Shown: positions 41,775 through 52,310, counted from the first letter of the stretch. The stretch is DNA of 64,000 bases from Cricetomys ansorgei (GCA_026225945.1 JAMJFZ010001228.1:3112501-3176500), one strand, 5' to 3'. Made by a program: numbers and translations. Notes: generated by a model not told the origin, from the letters alone.

Positions 41775-42270
41775 ATGAGAATTTTATACACATATACAAT
41801 GTATTTTGATCATATTCACTTCCCATTGCCTCCCTAGATGCTATCATACTCCCCTTACCCTACTACTTCCTCCCATGCCCTTGTTTGTTTTCCTTTTTTA
41901 TAACCCACTAACCCCAATTCAGTGGAGCATGCTCAACCTCCCAAGGGTCTCAGCCTTTCACATCTTTAAAGAACACGGACTCTGCTCTCCAAGAAGCCAT
42001 CAACTGTCAATAGCCCCTAGGCTAGGCATGGGGATCTTGAATCTCTCCTCATCCATACTAGAATATTGACTGGCTTGACCTTGTTCTGGTCTTGTGCATA
42101 CAACCGTAGCCACTATGAGTTCATAAGTGCAACAGTTCTGTCATGTCCAGGAGACACTGTTTTGCTGGGGTCCTCCCCAACCTCTAGCATTTACAATCCT
42201 TCTGTCCTTTCTTCCTTGATGGTCTCTGAGTCTTGGAGGGAGGGGCCGTAAAATAGAAATCCCATTTATG
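41775..42270 (-). mobile_element. LINE-1 (Lx-type) 3' UTR, antisense
   Basis: TGTATTTTGATCATATTCACTTC, CCCTACTACTTCCTCCC, GAAGCCATCAACTGTCAATAGC, GCCACTATGAGTTCATAAGTGC, ACAGTTCTGTCATGTCCAGG and GTCTCTGAGTCTTGGAGGG. The frames of 61 and 87 codons are within it. Confidence 0.88.
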
Positions 42271-42387
42271 GCTGCAAGCTGCCTGTTTCATTTGGCCTTA
42301 AATGTGTGACTTGTGACTTGTGTGATGGAGTAAGCTAATGTCCTGTGAGAGATGTAGGCACTTCTCCTCCAATGTGGTTATGTTTTT

Positions 42388-42402
42388 TGTTTTTTTTTTT
42401 AA
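42388..42402 (+). repeat. T-rich run
   Basis: TTTTTTGTTTTTTTTTT, beyond the L1 end. Confidence 0.8.
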
Positions 42403-42511
42403 GGCAGACACATCAGAACAAAACAGAAAGACTCACTCTAGAAGCAAGTGTGAATTGCAACCTTACAACTCATTTCTGATAATAAGAATAAATCCAGGCT
42501 ATGAGAAGTCT

Positions 42512-42886
42512 TCTTAGTTATCTTCATGTGGCTGTGATGGAATAATTTGACAAAAGTAAATTTAAGGAAAGGTTCATTCACTAATTCCACATCACAGCCC
42601 ACTATGATGGGGAAGTCACGGTGACAGGGGCCTGTAACACCTGCTCACATGGCATCTGTCATCAAAAATAACATGACAAGTGCTAGGGCTCAGCTCACTT
42701 TCTCCTCCTGTTCTTTCAGTTCAGGACCCAGCGCATGAAATGACTGGCCCTGCCCACAGTTAAGATGGGTCTTCCCACATCAATGAATATAATCAAAATA
42801 ATTTCCCGTGGGCACGTCCAGAACTCAGTCTCTCAAGTGATTCTGGATCCTGCCAAGTTAGCAATCAACATTAACCATAAAATAAT
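42512..42886 (-). mobile_element. Rodent MaLR-type LTR, antisense
   Basis: TTAGTTATCTTCATGTGGCTGTG, AAGGAAAGGTTCATTC, CACAGCCCACTATGATGGGG, ACCCAGCGCATGAAATG, CAGTTAAGATGGGTCTTCCC, TCAATGAATATAATC, GGGCACGTCCAGAACTC and GATTCTGGATCCTGCCAAGTTAG. Complete or nearly so. Confidence 0.83.
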
Positions 42887-42914
42887 CTAATAGATAGATA
42901 TTGAATCCTTAATT

Positions 42915-43225
42915 CTTCTGCGTGAGTGTGGTATAGGCAGGCACCTATATCCTTGTATACAAATGTGTAAAGGCCAGAGGAAGATGTTGGGTGCCCTGGT
43001 CTATTACTGTGCTCCTTATTTACCCAAGATGAGGTCTTTCATTGGATCCAGAGCGAGGCTGGCAGCCGTTAAGCCCCAGTGATCCTCCTGTCTCCCCATA
43101 GTGATGGAGTCATAGGTGTATATGCAGTCATGCCCAGATTTTTACATGGGTGCTAGGGATCTGAATGCAAGTCCTTTTCTTATGTACAAGTGCTCTTACC
43201 CAGTTAGCCATCTCTCCATCTTCCC
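42915..43225 (-). repeat. Composite tRNA-head SINE, antisense
   Basis: GTGAGTGTGGTATAGGCAGG, AAAGGCCAGAGGAAGATGTTGG, GAGGTCTTTCATTGGATCC, GGCTGGCAGCCGTTAAGCCCC, ATCTGAATGCAAGTCC and TACCCAGTTAGCCATCTCTCC. Confidence 0.92.
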
Positions 43226-43439
43226 CTTTGAAATGTTTGAAAATTATCCTTATAACATTAGCTATGGTGTGATTTGTTTGAAGAGATTACTAGACCAAGA
43301 TAATAAAGACTTAAATCTGAAAATGTTCAATACCTTCCGTCCATATCACATATCATTAGTCATCAAGACGGAACACGTGAGAAAGTATGGACCACCTTCC
43401 GAGAAATCTTTTGGAAGCTTGGGGAAGATGTATTCACAC

Positions 43440-43742
43440 GTGTGTACGTATGTGTTCCAACATGTGTGAATGTGGAGGTCACGAGTTGACACTGGATGTC
43501 TTCTTCAGTCATTTACCACCCTAGTGCTTTTTGGAATGGCCTTTCACTGAACGAGGCTCACAGACTGGGCTAGATTGCCTAGCCAGTGAGCTCCAAGAAT
43601 CTGTCAGTCTCTGCCTTCCTAGTTCCGGGACTACAGATGATTGTCATGCCTCCTGGTTTTTTCACATGACTGCTAGAGATCTCACCTCCCAATCCTTATG
43701 CTGTGCAGCAAACACTTTAGCCACTGAGCTCTCTCTTGAGTC
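43440..43742 (-). repeat. Composite tRNA-head SINE, antisense
   Basis: GAATGTGGAGGTCACGAGTTGAC, GATGTCTTCTTCAGTCATTTACC, CCTAGCCAGTGAGCTCCAAG, GTTCCGGGACTACAGATG, CTTATGCTGTGCAGCAAACAC and TTAGCCACTGAGCTCTCTC. Confidence 0.9.
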
Positions 43743-43784
43743 AGAGCCTTCCACCACAAATGCCTTGAAAGTTATTTTAGTAGT

Positions 43785-43811
43785 GTATGTGTGTGTGTGT
43801 GTGTGTGTGTG
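43785..43811 (+). repeat. (GT)n microsatellite
   Basis: About 13 GT units before an antisense SINE. Confidence 0.95.
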
Positions 43812-43940
43812 TTCTCACGCAAGTGGAGGTCAGAAAACAGCTAGCTGGAGTATGGGCTCTCCTTCCACTGTGTGGAATCAAACGTAAGCTGCCAGGCTTG
43901 ATGGCAAGTGCGTTTACCACTGAGCCATCTTGTGCACCCT
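43812..43940 (-). repeat. SINE of the B2/B4 group, antisense
   Basis: CAAGTGGAGGTCAGAAAACAGC, CTCTCCTTCCACTGTGTGG, CCAGGCTTGATGGCAAGTGCG and TTTACCACTGAGCCATCTTG. Short form as at 17.9 and 22.6 kb. Confidence 0.88.
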
Positions 43941-44319
43941 ACTTCAAGTGACTTAAAGTAGTGTTACGTGAATCTTATGAATAGTTTCATGCTTTTTCCA
44001 GACTTCATTGTAGGTCAGATCACACAAAGTTAGTCTCCAAGGCCTGAACTGATGCATGTGAGCACCCCAAACGTTCCTGGTACTTGGTAATGATAACAAT
44101 TCATGCAGAGTGTTGAGAACTTGAATCTCACAGCAGCTTCCTCTGCGAGTCTTTTCAAGCATACTCAGGGAGTTTTCTACCTGGGAAATTGTACTGAAGT
44201 TCCTTTCTCTTATAAATCAACTCTTCTTAAAATGGAAGCTTGCAGATTCATACATTTTTTTCAAGGTTTAACTTTGCTTCCAAAGAATTATGATTTACTC
44301 TGATGAAGGAAACCTTAAA
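43941..44319. other. No recognisable element
   Basis: Unique; frames of 66-69 codons only. Confidence 0.4.
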
Positions 44320-44690
44320 CACAAAACTAATTGCAGACCGGATCTTGCAATATTCAGTGAAGTCCAAAGTTTTAAATCATTTTCATGAATTATAGTAGAA
44401 GGAAGAGAAATGATGGGAGGGCAATGAAGGTATTTTTGTGAGTTCTTCTAAGGAAAATGTTTTATTCTTCACAATTACACTTCCTTTGGAAGTGGGACTG
44501 ATCTTTTATGTGGGTGAAGCAACCAATCATAGTGCATGATTGGAAGGGCAAAGTAAAGCTTCTGCTGAACCTCAATCAGGAAAGTCTCCTGATTGGCCTA
44601 TTGCCGTGCCTAAATTTCTAAGTCTGATTGATGGCTCTGGCTAAAGATAAGAGTCTGCTATAGAAGTACAAATACTCTGAAGTAAAGTTT
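44320..44690. other. Repeat-free island with CCAAT/PBX-like cluster
   Basis: No repeat recognised. It contains an exact inverted pair, CCAATCAT at 44523-44530 and ATGATTGG at 44536-44543, plus CTGATTGGCC near 44590, CTGATTGATGG near 44624 and AAAGATAAGAG near 44643. Such clusters resemble CCAAT-box/PBX/GATA sites. Function is inferred only. Confidence 0.35.
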
Positions 44691-44717
44691 TTTTTTCTTT
44701 TTTTTTTTTTTTTTTGT
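44691..44717 (+). repeat. T-homopolymer
   Basis: A T-run of about 26 bases with one C. Confidence 0.95.
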
Positions 44718-45473
44718 CTACCAGACACTAGGTTTTAAAAAATCCACATAATTTAAAATGAATCATTTCTAGAGGCATGGCGTTGGGGAAATAGTGCTTG
44801 ATGGCCAGTTGGTCTCACCAAATTAATGAGCTGAATAATCACATCTCATGTGCAGTTGTCCTAGAGCTGGGAGTGAGTCGAAGCTGGCCTTGATCCCCGG
44901 ATTTTCTCATTCTAAGAGCATAGGACTTCGATTGCTCCTCACATTTTTAGCCATGGCCAGAACCCAGATAAATACTAAATATCGCCTGCTTCACAGAAGG
45001 TCATTAGCAAAGGAATGTGGCTTGGTTGGTGCTTATTTGTGCTGTAGCTGGATGCATAGGGATGAATTCATTTACTGATAAGGTGCCTTCCTCTTTTTCA
45101 CTATGGAACCACACCTTATGCAGAAGGTGCCCTTGCAAGATCTTGATGCTTAGACTTAAGCTCCACATGCAAATGAGGCTACTCCAGTATCCTTGTCTTA
45201 CCCAGTGGATCCCAACTCTGGGTACCAAAGACCCTCTCCTGCCTGTACCCTATAAATGTAACCACCGTCACTTTAAGAAATTAGAGATATGCTCCTCTGA
45301 CAGCATGTCCTGAGAGTCTGATTCTCTTTCTTTGACTCTTAGTCCTCTGATCTGGGACCTGCCAGGATATGTTGACCCACGTCCTGTGCTTTCCTTTCCA
45401 GGGGGTGAGCTGGTGGCCAATAGCCCAGTCATTCTCCAGGGAGGGAAGCCAGAGGAAAAATAGAACAGCAATC
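44718..45473. other. No recognisable element
   Basis: Unique. The overlapping plus- and minus-strand frames of 69-98 codons at 44.85-45.48 kb share no recognised domain. CCCTATAAATGTAACC near 45250 is TATA-like but isolated. Confidence 0.4.
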
Positions 45474-45493
45474 TCATAAATAAATAAATAAAT
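45474..45493 (+). repeat. (AAAT)n microsatellite
   Basis: Five AAAT/TAAA units. Confidence 0.92.
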
Positions 45494-45503
45494 ATAGGAA
45501 AGA

Positions 45504-45690
45504 GGGCTGGGGAGATGACTTAGCAGCTGGAAGTCCTTGCTGCTCTTGTAGAGGACCCAAGTTCAATTCCCAACACCATAATGGGTGGCTCATCACTGCC
45601 TATAACTCTAGCTCCAGGGGATCTGACACACTCTTCTGGCCTTGAGGGTATCTGCATCATGTGGCTTACACACACACACACACACACCTA
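45504..45690 (+). repeat. B3/B2-type SINE
   Basis: GAGGGCTGGGGAGATGACTTAGC, CTTGCTGCTCTTGTAGAGG, CAAGTTCAATTCCCAACACC, CTATAACTCTAGCTCCAGGGG, TTCTGGCCTTGAGGG, and a CA-rich end. Confidence 0.94.
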
Positions 45691-45805
45691 AAATAATTTA
45701 GGAGTGGAGGCAGAAGATAACTGATGACCTTTGGCCTCTACACACATGTGCTGACACCTGCAAGTCCCGACTATGTGCACACAGATGTCACACATGCAGG
45801 AAATA
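45691..45805 (+). repeat. Composite SINE tail
   Basis: GGAGTGGAGGCAGAAGATAAC, TGATGACCTTTGGCCTCTAC, ACACATGTGCTGAC and CAGATGTCACACATGC match the tail of the composite family. The head is missing; perhaps the B3 replaced it. Confidence 0.7.
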
Positions 45806-45919
45806 TTTTCTCTCACTATGAACAATATAGTCAAAATGTAATTTCATATTTATTGGTTGGAGAACAGCAGATATGACTGAAAAGAAAACATGATGTTTTG
45901 CTGTGAATGGTTTGAACAC

Positions 45920-46430
45920 TGGGCTCTTTGGCAGCCTGAATTGTTTGAAGTTTACAGAGCTCTGGCTTCTTGCTTATTTCCATTGGGTTTGGAACTGAAG
46001 TTATCTGGGCAGCAATAGCCTTGAAGTATATTCTGTCTGTATTCCATCAAGAAACACAACATGTCCCTTCGGAACTTAATTGAGCAGCACAAAGCTAATT
46101 AGCTGTCCAAAGACGTGCCGTTTAATTCACAATCCCACATTAATTTGCTCAACACAACGAGCTTATCTTCCATATAAATGCCTCTGCCCTATGGCTCCTA
46201 GAGCAGCTGTAATGTACTGGAATGACTGATAACACCTTCATTTAAATGTGGTGACTGCTTTTTGTTCTGTCTTTCTTCCTTTGGCCAAAAGGAAAATGAA
46301 TCGCATGTCAATTGCAATGAAATTTTTTTTTTTCCAATGTGTGGAAAATTTAAATAAAATAGATTGCCATGAAACCACAGCCCAAAGTTGTGAATTAAGA
46401 TGCTGTTAGGGAAAGGTAGAGATGTTTAAT
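45920..46430. other. Repeat-free AT-rich island, candidate enhancer
   Basis: About 500 bases without repeats, dense in homeodomain-type words: ACTTAATTGAGC, GCTAATTAGCTG (46095-46106), CGTTTAATTCAC, CATTAATTTGC, CATTTAAATGTG, CATGTCAATTGC. The stretch ACTTAATTG to CATTAATTTG has several non-degenerate-looking blocks with CpG (GACGTGCCG, AACGAGC). I see no frame or splice signals. It is the most enhancer-like segment in the window by composition; conservation was not tested. Confidence 0.4.
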
Positions 46431-46529
46431 CCCTGTCCCATTCTCATGAGATTGGGAACTGACACACTGAGTCTTCTCCAATGGCACTTAACAGGATGTG
46501 ATAATGTGACAGAGGCATATTGTGTTTGT

Positions 46530-46531
<2 letters not shown>

Positions 46532-46574
<43 letters not shown>
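46532..46574 (+). repeat. (TA)n microsatellite
   Basis: About 21 uninterrupted AT units, self-complementary and able to form cruciforms. Confidence 0.98.
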
Positions 46575-46576
<2 letters not shown>

Positions 46577-46724
46577 TTCTCAGCAATAGGGAACTATAAT
46601 TCTCTAAAATAAAATAGTAGTTTATTATTTTTCTATCATTACCTACGTGGTTGGGCAACTAAGAAACTTCCGCAGAGCAGTGGAAGCAACAGAGAGAAAA
46701 GACAACATGCAAGGTGGGAGAGGG

Positions 46725-46800
46725 CAGAGGTGGTGGCTCAGTGGGTAAGAGAGCTTATTGAGCAAGCATGAGGATCTGAGTTTGAATCCCCAGTGCCCAT
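46725..46800 (+). repeat. SINE head fragment (B2/B4 group)
   Basis: GCAGAGGTGGTGGCTCAGTGGG, TAAGAGAGCTTATTGAGC, AAGCATGAGGATCTGAG, TTTGAATCCCCAGTGCCC. Only the tRNA-like head is present. Confidence 0.85.
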
Positions 46801-46943
46801 TTTATATCCAGACACAACTAGGGAAAAGGTGTTCTGAGAGAAAGGGAAGGGAGTAACAGAGGGTAATAGGAGGGGCTTAGCATAATCACAATAAATGGTG
46901 TGTGTGTATGAAAAGAAAAAAGTTAAAAATTCAGGAAAAAAAA
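46801..46943 (+). mobile_element. LINE-1-like 3' piece, sense
   Basis: GAAAGGGAAGGGAGTAACAGAGG, TAATAGGAGGGGCTTAGC and ATAATCACAATAAATGG resemble the purine-rich L1 3' UTR in sense, followed by an A-rich tail. Confidence 0.5.
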
Positions 46944-47100
46944 GGAAAAAGGCCATAGAGGTGCATGTCTTTGCTCGTAGCACTCTGGAGGCAGAGGCAG
47001 GCAGAACTCTGAGTTCAAGGCCAGCCTGGTCTACATAGTAAGTTTCAGACCAGTCAAGACTACATAAAGAACCTTGACTCACCATGTCTCAAAAGCGAAG
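46944..47100 (+). repeat. B1 SINE, sense
   Basis: GGTGCATGTCTTTGCTCG, GCACTCTGGAGGCAGAGGCAGG, CTGAGTTCAAGGCCAGCC, TGGTCTACATAGTAAG, AGACCAGTCAAGACTAC and CATGTCTCAAAAGCG. Confidence 0.93.
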
Positions 47101-47114
47101 AAATAAAACTTAAA

Positions 47115-47585
47115 AATATGAAATTCTCATGTTTGAAGCTCAATGTTTAGAACTTGAAGGTACTGAGTCATGTGAAATAAGCCAGACGCATAAAATTCCA
47201 CATGTTGTCTAGAGTATACGGAAGCTGAAAAGGTTATAAAAAAGCGGAAGAGAATAGCACAGTGATCCCCAGTAGATAGGAGGTGGGAGGGAAAGAAGAG
47301 AGGTGGTGGTGGGTGGAAGTGTGCCAGGTACAGTTAAAAAGCAGGAGTAGGTCTGCAGTTCAGTAACGTAGAAAGGTGACTATACTAGACCTTATAATAG
47401 CCTAGTGTATATCTAATGGAGAAGTAGAGGGTAACAGATGAAAGTTGTAAGCATAAAACATCAAGAAGATAGAAGTGGTAGTTACTTTATGTGATGGAGA
47501 TATATAATTGAAAGATTGCAATAATGTACTCTGTAAATATGTATGGTTGTTAAATATTAATTCAGCATAAAAATGAGAAATGAAA
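47115..47585 (+). mobile_element. LINE-1 3' UTR, sense
   Basis: TGTGAAATAAGCCAGACGC, CACATGTTGTCTAGAG, TACGGAAGCTGAAAAGG, CCCAGTAGATAGGAGGTGGGAGG, CAGTAACGTAGAAAGGTGAC, GTAGTTACTTTATGTGATGG and TAATGTACTCTGTAAATATG. Matches an older L1M-type 3' UTR in sense. Confidence 0.82.
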
Positions 47586-48549
47586 AATAGTAGTTACCAA
47601 GGATTCAGTCCCAATTCAAATGCTGACTGCCATAATATTAATTCTAAACTTTCAATTTGAGTCTGGTCGTCCTATGGTTGCTGTGTGGAGTATGAGAATG
47701 AACAAGATGCATATAGACAATTAAGTGATTCCAAATTGCTCTTAACCAGCATGGTGGTTAGTCTGTCAATGCTGTGGCTCCAATCTACCCATCCTCTAAG
47801 CCTCAGTTCAAGGCTTTTTTATATTCACTGCACCCCCATTCATTAATATCTTAACCACCTACTTTGGACCGTGGGAGGCCCTAATTCTTTCAGGAGGTGA
47901 ATTTCCTTCAGGGTGAATGTGTGTGTACCAGATTTTAGGGGACATTTTCAAACCAAACTGATAGAATCACTTTAACAGCCTAATCCACTTGATAGAAATA
48001 AAGTTTTGGCAAAAAGTTCATTTTCTGAGCCATTAATGGACTTATAGCCATCTCACATTTAACCTAAGTAGGTGTCAAGCACCAAAAAATAGGTCCTCCG
48101 TGAACTACGAAGGCCACACTTGGCGAAGGAAACACAAAGTCTGCCTGTGGCACTGTCTGCATGTCAGTTCATACCCGAAGACCTTTGCTTACTGACGTTA
48201 CTTTCTAATTATTGGCAGATTCAGTGGACATTTCCAATCCTCCCTCCCTTTTGTTACTTGTAACTACATCATAGAGTCTGTGGTCCTCAGTTTAATACAT
48301 CATCAAGGCACTTATGGAATTGAGGGACACTTTAAGGGTCTTTCCTTCATAGCCCCTGGAGTTGGAGAAAGGTTAATAAACCTGTGTCAGTGTGGTCACC
48401 TCAAAGATCAGCATGGTTGGGGCAAAAGGTCTAACATCACATGCTAGATGTCAGAATTAAATAATATACAAAATATAGTACACAAATATAGCATACAAAA
48501 TAGTATACAAAAATGAGAGATGATTTCTCAAAGTTTCTGCTTAAAAGTC
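47586..48549. other. No firmly recognised element
   Basis: About 1 kb. GGGGACATTTTCAAACCAAAC near 47.95 kb is weakly MaLR-like in reverse. Tandem-like ACAAAATATAGTAC words lie near 48.47 kb. Confidence 0.4.
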
Positions 48550-48765
48550 TGCTTGTGGTTGGGGGTGGAGAGATGCCTCAGAGAATATATTGCTCCTGCA
48601 CAGGAACTGAGTTTGGTTCCTAGCACCCCTGCCAGTTGGCCTGGTCATTTGTAACTCTTACCTTCAGGGGATCTGATGCCTTCTTCTGGCCTCTTCAGGA
48701 CCTGCACGCACATGCCCATACCCCATAACATCTCCATAATTAAAAATTTTAAAACATTAAAATAA
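48550..48765 (+). repeat. B3/B2-type SINE
   Basis: GGGGGTGGAGAGATGCCTCAG, TATTGCTCCTGCAC, GAGTTTGGTTCCTAGCACCC, ACCTTCAGGGGATCTGATGCC, TTCTTCTGGCCTC, and an AATTAAAAATTTTAAAAC tail. Confidence 0.92.
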
Positions 48766-48776
48766 ATTCCTCTGTG

Positions 48777-49125
48777 AAGGCTGGGGAGATGGTTCAGTTG
48801 GAAAAGTACTTACCTTCGCAAGCAAGAAGACCTAAGTCAATTCTCAGAATCCATGCTAAAAATAAAATTTGGGCGTGGCGGCGGCTCCTTGAGATCTGAT
48901 GATGGTGAGTGGGAAGTTGACACTGGTGACTTCCTGGAAGTTCCCAGGCCAGCTGGCCAAGGCTTCCTGATGAAGGCCCAGGCCAAGAGAGAACTTGTCT
49001 CAAATGGTGGAAGATGCCTGAGGCATAAATACCCACAGTTGTCTTCTTCCCTCTACGTGCATGTACCCCCAACATGCACTCACAAACATATGCACTCACA
49101 TGTACATTAACACATGCATGCAAAA
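48777..49125 (+). repeat. Composite tRNA-head SINE, near full length
   Basis: AAGGCTGGGGAGATGGTTCAG, AAAAGTACTTACCTTCGCAAG, TTTGGGCGTGGCGGCGGC, GACTTCCTGGAAGTTCCC, CCAGGCCAGCTGGCCAAGGC, GAACTTGTCTCAAATGGTGG and CTACGTGCATGTACCC. The long overlapping frames of 85 and 109 codons are this SINE. Confidence 0.9.
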
Positions 49126-49159
49126 CAGAAACAATGTCTTCACTCCAGAACTATTTCAT

Positions 49160-49395
49160 TTATTATTTTTATTTACTTCTAAGATACTGTCTCCTATATT
49201 CCTGGCTGGCCTCAAACTTCCTACGTAGCAGAAGATGACCTTAAACTTCTGATCCTCCTGCCTCTACCTCCTGAGTGCTGGGATTACAGGCATGCACCAT
49301 TACTCCCAGTTTAAGCAATGTTGAGGATTGAATGAGAGCCTCCCGAATACTAGGTAAGCACCTCACCAAACCAATCTGTATCTCCAGATCCTGAA
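49160..49395 (-). repeat. B4 SINE (ID-B1 composite), antisense
   Basis: TTTATTTACTTCTAAGATACTG, TTCCTGGCTGGCCTCAAACTTC, CCTGAGTGCTGGGATTACAGGC, GTTGAGGATTGAATGAGAGCC and ATACTAGGTAAGCACC. Confidence 0.92.
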
Positions 49396-52199
49396 GCCTC
49401 CACCCCGAACCCCCTAGCAGACTCATTCTACAGAGCTGTTGTGTGCACCAGAAAGAAATCTCTGGGTGATGCTTCCCTAGGAACTAAATACTCTAGTCTT
49501 AAAGCCACGTGACTGTTCATGGTTTAGGCCGTTGCCTGCATGGGCATTTGGCTTTATCACACAAGCGATTCAGAGAGTGCCAGCCTACTCTGGTCTGAGC
49601 AGCAGAGACAAGCTTACTTGATTAGCAGCTGTGATACCTGCCATACTGGGTATGAGACTGGTTTGCCATGGATTGCAAGACCATCTATAGCCAGTCTCCT
49701 TGTCTCTGAAAAGTGGTTAACAGTCTCCCAACTGTCACAGCTTTGCAGGCTCAGCTGGAACATCATTGGAACTGTGGCTCTAGAAGGTGGGCAAGCTGGG
49801 AATGCTAGAACAAGCTAATGCTGGATTTCTTGGTAAGGCCAAGAGAAAGGAACTAGCTTTCAAATGCAAGTTGGCCAAACAGGCCTCAACCCATTAATCA
49901 GAGATTCGTGTTCAGATCAAATGAACAGCAGAGCAGATAAAAGTTTATGGTAACCCTCCCCCATCCCTTTTTCATTGAAAAAAAAAACTCATCCAATGAC
50001 TTTTGGGTTGGGATTAGGGCACAGTTTCTGAAATGACCCAAAGCATACTTTGGTCACTTGGTGCTTTGTCCCCACCGTCCCCACCTCCCTTTGGACACCC
50101 AGATACTTTGGTTCCCCATCCTCTGATTTCTCTTGGTTCTCACCTCTGCCCACCTGGAAGCCGTGTGAACGTTTCTAGGCTGGGAAGTCTAGCTTCGCTT
50201 TTCCCTTTGCTTTTCTGCCCTCTTTGTCTCTAGTGTTCCCCTAACAAGCATGGTCCTCTCTTACTTGCAAGTGGCATTTTAAAATGTCCACCGTGTTGAA
50301 GAAACACAGCACCCGCATATTGGTGGTGTCTGTTCACCTGGTAGAGTCACTCAAAACAAGCACCAAAAGTAGACCCTCCCGCCTAGGAGTCTGGCAGACC
50401 TCATGCCTGAGGAGTGCTGCCAAGCTCTACATTTAGGATGGAGAAGCAAAGAAGCAATCTAAGGAGGGCCAGGAACGATGTGGGACCATAGCAGGTCTGC
50501 TCTGACACCTGTAACCCTCTGTTTTGGTTCCAGGGCCACTTCTTGGAAGGTCAAGTATGAGAAGGTGGAGCTTAAGGAGTGAGAACAGGCACTGGAAACT
50601 GCTGTACCCAGCAAGTGGACACTGGTGAGCTGGAGCCAGGCCAGAGGCATCAGGGGCTGCATTTGGGATGTGTCTGATCCCTGTCCGGCCATCTGCCATC
50701 CCTGAAAAACCTCTTTAACAAATCAGAGAGAAGTGCTGAAGGCCTGGCACCTGGAGGGGAAGGAGTCCATCAGTCAGCTGGCCCAGGGTAAAGGCCAATA
50801 ATTCTGTGGGCAGCCCCTGGCTGGAGGGGCTGGGACTAAGAGCTGAGCACCTGTGTATCCACCTGGGTAGGGCTGGCAGAGCCTCAGGAGCCAGTCTCCT
50901 TGGGAGCAACGGGCAGTCCAAGTTCCTAAAACTGAAACAGAGCTACATTCCTGGGTCCATCCAGGGCCTTCAGATCCTTACAAACTTGGAATTGTTGCTC
51001 AGCAGGTTTGTGAGTAGAACCTTCAATACAGACCGCTATGGCATAGAGGCGGGCAGACCCCCAGCCCTGTCCTCTGCAGGGTTCCTGATAATCTGTTCTC
51101 ATTGGTAGGCCTGTTCTGGGCCACTGGTGGCTTTCTGGGAAGTCCCATTTTTGCCTCTGGATAAGAGCTGTTGCTTCCTTCTGTTTATAGGACAGGAAGG
51201 AAGATCAGAAGATGGGAAGGGAGCAAGGAACTCTAATGGAACAAATGCAACCGAGCAGTGTGGTGCTCGCCATGTCCGCTCGGCCAGGCTTCTTTCCTTT
51301 CTCTCCACTCTGGAGTCGTGTTCCTTCTACTGGTCCCACTACACTGTAGTAGGCGTTTTTTGATAAGGCAGAACCACGGACAGCCTCTGATCCACATTCA
51401 GCAAGGGGGCCAGGCAGAAAGCAGATAAGACGCCCTTTCAACCTTCTACCATTCTCCTTGGCAAGTCTGAGGGTCTCAGGTTGTCCATCTCGACCTCTCT
51501 CATTCCAGGAGAACCTGAGGATCTTGCCAGCTACCGGCAGTCTTCCCCGAAGCATACGGGAGCACTGGCAAGAACTCAGTCTCATGTCTGCACACAACAG
51601 AAATGGACAAGCAGGGAGGCCAGGCGTCTCTCTGGCCACCATCTCCCTGTCTTCCTGGTGGGGGAGTAAGCATAAAAGGGCTTTTCTGAAGGCTGGAGGA
51701 TCAGAATGCAATAGCCCCTTTTTCCCTCCCCCGTCTTACTGTGCATGTTGATACTTCTGTTTGGTTTGAGAGCATGTTCTGTGTTCAGAACCAGAGATTG
51801 GAAGTCCCCGAGGGGCAACTTTGGTCAACTTTGGTTCAGTCCTGGAGAGGAATCTGTGGGGAAAGACTGATGACATCATGCAGAACAGGTCACCTTGGGA
51901 GCACAGAAAGAGCAGCAGCTGTGAAGGACTCCAGGACTGGCTAAATCTAGCATCAAGGATCCACTTCTGGTATCGGGATCTGAGCTGAGACCTTTGAGGA
52001 AGTGGGAGTTCCTGTTTTATGGAGGGAAGCCCTGTGGAGAGCTGGTTGTGGGGTACCTTGGTAGGGATGAGCTGCCTTCTGCTGCCAGCCTCCTGAGCCC
52101 TGGGGGCACAAGTCCGCTTGGGCTGGGAACATAAGTGGTCAGTCTTAACTGACCAGGGCTGGAGATGGAAGGCGGTCTGTTGGAGTCACCAACGGTCAC
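49396..52199. other. Repeat-poor block, no gene recognised
   Basis: About 2.8 kb in which I recognise no SINE, LINE or LTR, unlike the rest of the window. It is richer in G+C than its surroundings. Many overlapping frames of 60-168 codons on both strands (for example 51205-51711 minus) show no known domain. Acceptor-like tracts (TTTTGGTTCCAG near 50535; TTCTGTTTATAG near 51190) exist but no complete exon is convincing. It could hold regulatory DNA or exons of an unrecognised noncoding RNA. Confidence 0.4.
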
Positions 52200-52310
52200 A
52201 TGTAAATAGGTGCTCGCGCAGAGAGAGCCAGGCCTGCCCCACCCTGGGCATGCGTGCAGCTCTGGGTAAGGTTGCGCACGCAGCTTTTATCGTTACCCTT
52301 CCCAAGATGT
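52200..52310. promoter_or_regulatory. Local CpG cluster with NRF1-like site
   Basis: Seven CpG lie in about 90 bases: GCTCGCGCAG, GCATGCGTGC, GTTGCGCACGCAGC, TTATCGTTACCC. TGCGCACGC at 52273-52281 resembles the NRF1 motif. CpG is otherwise scarce in this window. A weak promoter or enhancer is possible, but no transcript start is shown. Confidence 0.3.

Noticed and set aside
44850..45480. Cluster of 69-98 codon frames as possible exons
   Set aside because: Frames conflict between strands and none shows a known domain or paired splice sites.
51205..51711. 168-codon minus-strand frame in the repeat-poor block
   Set aside because: No recognisable domain, and several other frames overlap it on both strands. 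Chance frames of this length are expected in G+C-richer DNA.
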